From an uncultured Oscillospiraceae bacterium (GTDB lineage: Bacteria; Bacillota; Clostridia; Oscillospirales; Oscillospiraceae), in the NCBI GenBank assembly GCA_910584805.1, contig CAJUCB010000071.1, positions 1 to 9,997 of the forward strand: DNA of 9,997 nucleotides. The letters run 5' to 3'. The position numbers and the translations under genes are program-made. Positions 5,952-9,997 of the stretch are shown piece after piece; position 1 is the stretch's first letter; each line of letters opens with the position of its first letter. Below the pieces are notes generated by a model. The model searched no databases. It was not told the DNA's origin and saw only the letters and a program-made list of their open reading frames with translations.

Positions 5952-8321
5952 TTATTCTGCGTACTTCCCACCGCTGACGCGGTTGAACAACAAGCCGCCG
6001 CCTTCCAGCAGCTTGTTTAGCAGCCAGATAACCGAGGGGATCAGGAGGATAAACACCGTCAACACCAGGAAGCTGCCAAAGTCCAGGGCGGACAGGGAGA
6101 ACGCGCCGGGGAAGAAGAGGAGGATCACTAAGAGCAGGAGGATCAACGCCCCCATCATCCCCAGATGCAGCAGGTTCACCGGTTTGGCCACCTTCCAAAT
6201 CATGAAGAAGCCAACAATGGTCACCAACAGGGCGGTGATGGTGGAGATCTGGTCGTTATCCATTTGGAACGCCTGTTGGAAGAGCAAGACGAAGATGATG
6301 ATGAACAAGTCCGTAAACGCCGCCGGGAGAGCCCGGAGGATGGCGTTGCGCAGGAACTGTCCACTGACCAGGTTTTCATTGGGCTCCAAGGCCAGGACGA
6401 AGGAGGGAATGCCAATGGACACCAGGCTCATCAAGGTGAGCTGAGAGGGGGTCAGGGGATAGGAAAACACTGCCGTGATGGAGATAACAGCCAGGATCAG
6501 GGAGAAGATATTTTTCACCAGGTAGAGGGAGGCGGAGCGCTCAATGTTGTTGATGACCCGCCGCCCCTCCGCCACCACGTCGGGCATGGAGGAGAAGTCA
6601 GAGTTCATCAGCACCAGGTCGGAGATCTGGGCGGCTACATCGCTGCCGGAGGCCATAGCAATGGAGCAGTCAGCCTCCTTGAGGGCCAGCACGTCGTTGA
6701 CCCCATCCCCGGTCATGGCCACGGTATGCCCCGCCTTTTGCAGGGCCTGGATGAGTAGTTTCTTCTGGTTGGGTTTCACCCTGCCAAAGACGTTGTATTC
6801 CTGGCAGGCGGCCTCCACATCCTCGTAGTTTTTCAGGGTGGAGGCGTCCACATAGCGCTCCGCGCCCTGGATTCCCGCCTCTTTGGCGGCAGCGGATACG
6901 GTAACGGGATTGTCCCCGGAGATCACCTTTACCGTGACCCCTTGTTGGTGGAAAAACGCAAAGGTTTCCTTGGCCTTTTCCCGCACCGGATTTTTCAGGC
7001 ACACAAACGCTAAGGCGCTGGGGGAGGCAATGCCCCGGCCGTCAGGGCCCGGCTTGCAGGCGGCCAGAAGCAACACCCGGCTGCCGTCGGCCATGGCCTC
7101 TTCGGCGGTGTCGCGGTAAGGGGCGTAGGCCTCTCCTAAGATGAACTCTGGGGCCCCCAGGACGTAACACTCCTCCATACTGTAGGCCACGGCGCTGTAT
7201 TTGGTCTCCGAGGAGAAGCCCAGGACCTGGACGGCATTCCGGGCCCCCTCCCGTTTCAGGGCCTTTTGCAGGGCAACCATGGTCTCGTTGTCCGGCTGCA
7301 TGTTGGAGACGAAGTCAGAGAGCACGGTGGTCAGAGCTTCCTGGCTGAGATCGGGGCTGAGGGGGATCAAGCCCTGATAGGCCATCTCCGGCTGGGTGAT
7401 GGTGCCGGTCTTGTCTACACACAGCACGTCCACCCGGGCCAAGGTCTCTGTACACTTCAAGTCCTGGACCAGGGTGCCCTTGGTGGCCAGCCGGGCCACA
7501 CTGGTGGCCAAGGCTACGCTCACCAGGAGGTACAGCCCCTCCGGGATCATGCCAATGACGGCAGCGGCGGTGGTCTCCACCCCTTCCTTCACGGACAGGC
7601 CCAGCAGGGCCGTCTGCCGGTGGAAGAGCAACAGTCCAATGGGGATGATGAGGATGCCAATGACCAAGAGCAGGCGGTTGAGGGAGCGCATCATGCCGGG
7701 CAGATGGCTCTTTTTGGATTTCTTGGCCTCGTTGGTTAGCTGGGACGCGTAGGATTCTGCCCCCACCTTGGTGAGGCAGGCCCGGCACTTCCCGGAAACC
7801 ACGAAACTGCCGGAGAGGAGGGTGTCCCCTGGGCTTTTGGCGATCTCGTCGGATTCACCGGTGATGAGGGATTCGTTTACCTGGACAGAACCGGACACCA
7901 CTTGGGCGTCGGCAGTGATCTGGTTCCCTGCCCCCAGCACTACCAGGTCGTCCTTCACCAGGCTGCTGGTGGGGACAGTAACGGACTTGCCGTCCCGGAT
8001 CACCTGGGATTTGGGGGCGGAGAGTAGGGAGAGCTCGTCCAGCTTTTTCTTGGACAGAAGTTCCTGGACAATACCAATGGCGGTGTTGGCCAGGACCACC
8101 CCTAGGAAAAGCAGCTCGTCAAAGGAGCCCACGGCGATGAGAATGCCAGCCAGGACGAAGAAGATGAGGTTGAAGAAGGAAAAGACGTTTTCCAGCACGA
8201 TCCGCTGTACGGACTTGGTGGGGGACTCCGGCGGGGTATTCTCCAGGCCGGCGTCTCTACGCTTTTGGACCTGCGCGGAGGTGAGGCCTTGGGTGGGGTA
8301 GTCTTTTGTATTTGCAGACAT
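5952..8321 (-). CDS. Cation-translocating P-type ATPase, Exp7/CtpE type
   Basis: This integral membrane pump is driven by ATP through an aspartyl phosphate. The protein is 789 aa. Two helices at about 44-87 precede the actuator domain with TGES (154-157). PEGL (260-263) in helix 4 is followed by the phosphorylation site DKTGT with D303, LGAPE (388-392) in the nucleotide-binding domain, SGDNPVT (468-474) and TGDGVNDVLALK (537-548). About six helices form the C-terminus from residue 600. The VLALK variant and the short stretch between D303 and TGDG (about 235 residues) fit the pneumococcal Exp7 / mycobacterial CtpE group. CtpE has been linked to Ca2+ uptake; the ion moved here is not readable. 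ATG at 8321 is preferred over TTG at 8345 because GAGAGG lies 7 nt before it. It has no heavy-metal-binding N-terminal CXXC domain. Confidence 0.93.
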   Translation of the reverse strand: MSANTKDYPTQGLTSAQVQKRRDAGLENTPPESPTKSVQRIVLENVFSFFNLIFFVLAGILIAVGSFDELLFLGVVLANTAIGIVQELLSKKKLDELSLLSAPKSQVIRDGKSVTVPTSSLVKDDLVVLGAGNQITADAQVVSGSVQVNESLITGESDEIAKSPGDTLLSGSFVVSGKCRACLTKVGAESYASQLTNEAKKSKKSHLPGMMRSLNRLLLVIGILIIPIGLLLFHRQTALLGLSVKEGVETTAAAVIGMIPEGLYLLVSVALATSVARLATKGTLVQDLKCTETLARVDVLCVDKTGTITQPEMAYQGLIPLSPDLSQEALTTVLSDFVSNMQPDNETMVALQKALKREGARNAVQVLGFSSETKYSAVAYSMEECYVLGAPEFILGEAYAPYRDTAEEAMADGSRVLLLAACKPGPDGRGIASPSALAFVCLKNPVREKAKETFAFFHQQGVTVKVISGDNPVTVSAAAKEAGIQGAERYVDASTLKNYEDVEAACQEYNVFGRVKPNQKKLLIQALQKAGHTVAMTGDGVNDVLALKEADCSIAMASGSDVAAQISDLVLMNSDFSSMPDVVAEGRRVINNIERSASLYLVKNIFSLILAVISITAVFSYPLTPSQLTLMSLVSIGIPSFVLALEPNENLVSGQFLRNAILRALPAAFTDLFIIIFVLLFQQAFQMDNDQISTITALLVTIVGFFMIWKVAKPVNLLHLGMMGALILLLLVILLFFPGAFSLSALDFGSFLVLTVFILLIPSVIWLLNKLLEGGGLLFNRVSGGKYAE

Positions 8322-8328
8322 AGTCGTA

Positions 8329-8334
8329 CCTCTC
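8329..8334 (-). promoter_or_regulatory. Ribosome binding site that fixes the ATPase start
   Basis: GAGAGG on the minus strand is 7 nt before the ATG at 8321. It lies downstream of the in-frame TTG at 8345, which has no comparable site of its own. Confidence 0.75.
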
Positions 8335-8354
8335 AGTTGAGACAAAGTGGAAAA

Positions 8355-8392
8355 ACCGGAGGCCTGTGGGTGAATCCCGACAGGCCTCCGGT
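8355..8392 (-). terminator. Strong hairpin with U-tract between the radical SAM gene and the ATPase gene
   Basis: ACCGGAGGCCTGT (8355-8367) and ACAGGCCTCCGGT (8380-8392) are exact inverted repeats of 13 bp. GGG/CCC extend the stem past one bulged base to a TGAAT loop. On the minus strand TTTTT (complement of 8351-8355) follows directly, making this an intrinsic terminator for the radical SAM gene. It ends only about 30 nt before the ATPase start codon, too little space for a separate promoter plus leader, so it may also regulate the ATPase. Confidence 0.9.
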
Positions 8393-8414
8393 ATTCATAC
8401 CAAAGGTATCATAC
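8390..8414. repeat. Two near-identical small palindromes at the ATPase promoter
   Basis: GGTATTCATACC (8390-8401) has 5-bp arms around TC. GTATCATAC (8406-8414) has 4-bp arms around C. They read as tandem near-copies, GGTATTCATAC and GGTATCATAC, starting 15 bp apart. The second includes the -10 hexamer and the first covers the expected transcription start, which is where a repressor would bind. Their function is inferred from position only. Confidence 0.4.
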
Positions 8415-8436
8415 ACTTTTTTGACAAAATGTGCAA
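8408..8436 (-). promoter_or_regulatory. Candidate promoter for the P-type ATPase, upstream of the hairpin
   Basis: On the minus strand TTGCAC (8431-8436) and TATGAT (8408-8413) are exactly 17 nt apart. The -10 matches at 5 of 6 positions, the -35 only at TTG. It lies just after the radical SAM stop codon at 8444. A transcript would start near 8401 and run through the hairpin at 8355-8392 before reaching the ATPase ribosome binding site. Confidence 0.5.
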
Positions 8437-8443
8437 TATCTTC

Positions 8444-9721
8444 TTATTTGCCCGATGCCTGCTTCATCTCGGGGGACTCCATGTCCGTGGACGCAGACTG
8501 GGTTTTGTTGACCATATCCCGCAGGGCCTGAGGATTCTCCAACATGGGGCAGGGGCGCAGGTGGTTGTCGTTGAAGGGCTGCCCGTCATGGTAGGCCTTA
8601 AACAGGGGGGAGCGCAGGGCTTCCAGCAAGGTCTTTTCCCGGATGTTGGAGTCGGAGTAGTGGATGAATACACAGGGGTCGCAGTCACCGTTGGCGTTGA
8701 TGTGCAGATAGCGCCGCCCACCGGCGATGCAGCCCCCCACATACTCGCCGTCGTTCTGGAAGTCCATCATGAAGATAGGCTTGGTATTGCGCATGGAGCG
8801 GATCTGGTGATACATATATTCCCGCTGTTCGGGATTGGGCATGAGCTCAGGTACAGCGTCCTTGCCCACGGGCATGTAGTGGAAGTACCACACAAAGAAT
8901 GCGCCCCACTCCACCAATTGGTCGATATAGGCCTCGGAGCTGACGTCCTTGACGTTGTTGCTGGTGTAGCAGGTGGACACGCCGAAGGGCAGGCGGTGCT
9001 CCTTAAGCAGTTTCATGGCCTTGACCACCTTGGCGTAGGTGCCGTTGCCCCGGCGGGAATCGGTGGCCTCCTCAAAACCCTCCACGCTGATAACGGGGAC
9101 GAAGTTTTTCACCTTAGCCATGCCCTGGGCAAACTCCTCGTCGATGAGGGTGGCATTGGTGAAGCACATAAAGATGGCATCGTTGTGGGCTTCACAGAGC
9201 TTCAAAAGATCATGCTTCCGCACCAGGGGTTCGCCGCCGGTGTAGATGTAGAAATAAGTGCCCATGTCCTTGCCTTGGCGGATGATGTCGTCGATTTCCT
9301 CATAAGACAGGTTCAGCTTATTGCCATATTCCGCTGCCCAGCAGCCCTTGCAGTGGAGGTTACAGGCGGAGGTGGGGTCCAACAGGATGGCCCAGGGGAC
9401 GTTGCAGTCATATTTCTGGCGGATTTCGTCACCCTTCTTCCAGCCGGTGATGCTGGCGTTGAGGAAGAAGTTGGACAGTAGGGTTTCCGTGAAGCCCAGG
9501 TCCATTTCTGTCATCATCCGCACCACCAGCTTGTGGGAGGTGGCGTCCTCATTGCTGACGGCTTCGCGGACGGCCGCCCGCTGGCGAGGGAAACTTTGAG
9601 GACCGTCACCGGCGAATTTGTCGATCATGTCCATCACATGGACCAGGTTCTTAATGGGATCCTTCTCAATGTAAGAGAAGGCTTGATTGAGTGCAAATTT
9701 TTTGATGCTGTTGCCAAGCAT
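8444..9721 (-). CDS. Radical SAM protein with SPASM-like C-terminal cysteines, function unknown
   Basis: Radical SAM enzymes use a [4Fe-4S] cluster to cleave S-adenosylmethionine and start radical chemistry. This protein has 425 aa. Residues 1 to about 105 form a mostly helical N-terminal region with no motif I know. The core begins with the cluster motif C120-NLH-C124-KG-C127, followed by TGGEP (161-165) for SAM binding and SVEGF (212-216). The C-terminal region has C331 (GGCIAGG), C347 and C350 (NGDCDPC) and C391 (RPCPM), placed like a reduced SPASM or twitch domain that could hold one further cluster. No signal peptide is seen. AGGAGG (9730-9735) is 8 nt before the ATG, a near-ideal site. 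I recognise it as a conserved clostridial radical SAM family, but I know no proven substrate. The ATPase gene follows in the same direction after a terminator. Confidence 0.9.
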   Translation of the reverse strand: MLGNSIKKFALNQAFSYIEKDPIKNLVHVMDMIDKFAGDGPQSFPRQRAAVREAVSNEDATSHKLVVRMMTEMDLGFTETLLSNFFLNASITGWKKGDEIRQKYDCNVPWAILLDPTSACNLHCKGCWAAEYGNKLNLSYEEIDDIIRQGKDMGTYFYIYTGGEPLVRKHDLLKLCEAHNDAIFMCFTNATLIDEEFAQGMAKVKNFVPVISVEGFEEATDSRRGNGTYAKVVKAMKLLKEHRLPFGVSTCYTSNNVKDVSSEAYIDQLVEWGAFFVWYFHYMPVGKDAVPELMPNPEQREYMYHQIRSMRNTKPIFMMDFQNDGEYVGGCIAGGRRYLHINANGDCDPCVFIHYSDSNIREKTLLEALRSPLFKAYHDGQPFNDNHLRPCPMLENPQALRDMVNKTQSASTDMESPEMKQASGK

Positions 9722-9810
9722 AGCGACTTCCTCCTTGTCTCTTTTAGGTGTCTTTTATTAAACTCTGAATACAGGATCATAGGTATTGAGAGAAAGTGGA
9801 TTTAAATTAT

Positions 9811-9840
9811 ATAATACCATAAAAGCTGATATTTTTTCAA
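9811..9840 (-). promoter_or_regulatory. Candidate proximal promoter of the radical SAM gene
   Basis: On the minus strand TTGAAA (9835-9840, 5/6) is followed after 18 nt by TATTAT (9811-9816, 5/6), preceded by TGG to give an extended -10. T-runs just upstream (complement of about 9852-9869) could act as an UP element. Transcription would start near 9804, leaving a leader of about 82 nt. This is the best promoter in the window by eye. Confidence 0.65.
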
Positions 9841-9926
9841 GAGGGAAAGGTAAAAAAAGAAAGAAAAAATATGAAATTAGGCAAAACTACAAAAATGTCT
9901 AAGGCTTCCCTTTTCAATCCCGATGT

Positions 9927-9955
9927 ATTATACACCTTTACTGCCTATAATGCAA
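9927..9955 (-). promoter_or_regulatory. Candidate distal promoter of the radical SAM gene
   Basis: On the minus strand TTGCAT (9950-9955) and a perfect TATAAT (9927-9932) are 17 nt apart. The -35 matches only at TTG. If used, it would give a leader of about 200 nt. A plus-strand TATAAT at 9946-9951 overlaps its -35. Confidence 0.4.
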
Positions 9956-9997
9956 GCACTTCTCTAGGAAATATTTCTTAATGAAAAGCTAAAGAAA

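Larger units (their letters stand above)
9722..9997. other. AT-rich intergenic region upstream of the radical SAM gene
   Basis: These 276 bases are far richer in A and T than the rest of the window. They hold the two leftward promoter candidates, a plus-strand TATAAT (9946-9951) without a clear -35, and A-runs at 9852-9858 and 9864-9869 about one helical turn apart that could bend the DNA. A 36-codon frame (9871-9981, +) lacks a ribosome binding site and is not called as a gene. No riboswitch or RNA gene is recognised. Confidence 0.6.

Noticed and set aside
5311..6198. 295-codon minus-strand frame spanning the MATE end and the ATPase end
   Set aside because: It crosses the terminator hairpin and two real genes, and its composition (many G, P, R, Q) is typical of a shadow frame.
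8366..9481. 371-codon plus-strand open frame opposite the radical SAM gene
   Set aside because: It is a mirror of the codon bias of the minus-strand gene. The protein is low-complexity, rich in G, V, H and D, with no family motif and no ribosome binding site, and the minus strand carries clear radical SAM motifs.
9880..9930. GGGAA-type sequence on the minus strand resembling part of a cobalamin riboswitch
   Set aside because: Only a short string matches. No surrounding conserved boxes or stems were found, and the downstream gene is not a B12 gene by sequence.

Overview
The window reads as chromosomal DNA from a GC-rich, strictly fermentative member of the Firmicutes (Bacillota). A gut Oscillospirales relative (Flavonifractor or Oscillibacter type) is my best guess. 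The grounds are strong GGAGG-type ribosome binding sites, GC-rich genes separated by short AT-rich spacers, and the gene content: formyl-THF ligase, acetate kinase, a Firmicutes TmcAL, a MepA-type MATE pump and an Exp7/CtpE-type P-ATPase. This placement is inference; there is no rRNA in the window.

Layout. (1) 1-938 (+): the C-terminal half of fhs, formate--tetrahydrofolate ligase. It ends in a bidirectional terminator (951-990) shared with the convergent tmcAL. (2) 994-2181 (-): tmcAL, the enzyme that uses acetate and ATP to make N4-acetylcytidine in elongator tRNA-Met. (3) 2182-2339: an AT-rich divergent promoter region. (4) 2340-3545 (+): ackA, acetate kinase, with a terminator at 3578-3608. 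(5) 3720-5892 (+): a two-gene operon, an AraC-type DNA-binding domain fused to a GNAT acetyltransferase, overlapping a MATE efflux pump by 8 nt. (6) 5896-5940: a terminator that mainly serves the leftward unit. (7) 5952-8321 (-): a P-type ATPase of the Exp7/CtpE kind. (8) 8322-8443: a compact junction with a candidate promoter, two small palindromes and a strong hairpin with a U-tract. (9) 8444-9721 (-): a radical SAM protein with extra C-terminal cysteines. (10) 9722-9997: an AT-rich regulatory region with no convincing gene.

How the genes may work together. fhs, tmcAL and ackA all touch one- and two-carbon metabolism: formate activation, acetate use for tRNA modification, and acetate/ATP production. 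The AraC-GNAT/MATE pair looks like a small drug-response unit in which regulator, modifying enzyme and pump are made from one message. The radical SAM protein and the ATPase lie in the same direction, but a terminator hairpin separates them. That hairpin also sits downstream of the only promoter I can see for the ATPase, so ATPase expression may depend on read-through or attenuation.

I see no CRISPR array, tRNA, rRNA, insertion sequence or phage gene. Nothing here is clearly a wholly new system. The least explained items are the radical SAM protein, the ATPase leader and the AraC-GNAT/MATE operon.
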